A DNA stretch of 6,128 bases. It comes from JAICJR01 sp036555755. GTDB taxonomy: Bacteria > Actinomycetota > Thermoleophilia > Solirubrobacterales > Thermoleophilaceae. Every line of letters starts with the position of its first letter. The first letter of the stretch is position 1. Below, piece by piece: positions 6,109 to 6,128 of the stretch. Position numbers and translations under genes: made by a program. The stretch covers positions 1 to 6,128 of the forward strand of contig DATBKS010000346.1 in assembly GCA_036555755.1 (NCBI GenBank), read 5' to 3'. The notes under the pieces are model-generated. The model saw only the letters and a program-made list of their open reading frames with translations, searched no databases and was not told the origin of the DNA.

Positions 6109-6114
6109 AAAGTA
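6109..6114 (-). promoter_or_regulatory. Candidate -10 box for the rightmost methyltransferase, possibly leaderless
   Basis: TACTTT on the minus strand lies seven bases before the ATG at 6101, the spacing of actinobacterial leaderless promoters. The competing reading is translation from the TTG at 6110 using AGAGG at 6124-6120. Only 14 bases of upstream sequence remain in the window, so no -35 can be judged. Confidence 0.35.
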
Positions 6115-6128
6115 GCGGACCTCTGAAC

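Noticed and set aside
1..6128. CRISPR arrays, tRNA/rRNA genes, insertion sequences, toxin-antitoxin or defence genes
   Set aside because: No regularly spaced repeats, no RNA-gene signatures, no transposase motifs or terminal repeats, and nearly all bases are accounted for by the seven genes.

Overview
The window is a very GC-rich stretch, by eye about 70 % G+C with G or C at most third codon positions. It is densely coded, with no gene-free stretch above 90 bases. The Arg/Ala-rich, Lys-poor proteins, the GTG start, the 4-nt gene overlaps and the TAnnnT-like boxes just upstream of starts suit a high-GC actinobacterium, possibly Thermoleophilia/Solirubrobacterales-like. That placement is an impression from protein style, not a phylogenetic result.

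Layout. The left two thirds are transcribed leftwards, in this order: a class I SAM methyltransferase (4178 to 3489), a polytopic polysaccharide flippase (3435 to 1918), a second class I methyltransferase (1921 to 1211), an FkbM-family methyltransferase (1214 to 432), and the first 145 codons of a gene leaving the window at position 1 that resembles putative sugar O-methyltransferases. The last four genes are chained by three successive 4-nt stop/start overlaps (ATGA, GTGA, ATGA) and almost certainly form one operon. An 89-bp divergent gap follows, holding a perfect 18-bp palindrome flanked at equal distance by two outward-facing -10-like boxes. To its right is a rightward acyltransferase-3 membrane protein (4268 to 5377). 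It converges, with an 11-bp overlap, on a leftward methyltransferase (6101 to 5367) that is a recognisable paralogue of the one at 3489-4178.

How the genes may work together. A lipid-linked-glycan flippase, several small-molecule/sugar-type methyltransferases and a membrane O-acyltransferase are the usual parts of a locus that builds, exports and caps or decorates a cell-surface polysaccharide. The unusual point is the ratio: three complete methyltransferases, one FkbM protein among them, and a probable further partial one surround one flippase in the leftward set, a fourth complete one lies at the right, and no glycosyltransferase is visible in these 6.1 kb. The window reads as the modification part of a larger surface-glycan locus. 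No RNA gene, insertion sequence, CRISPR array or clear intrinsic terminator was found.
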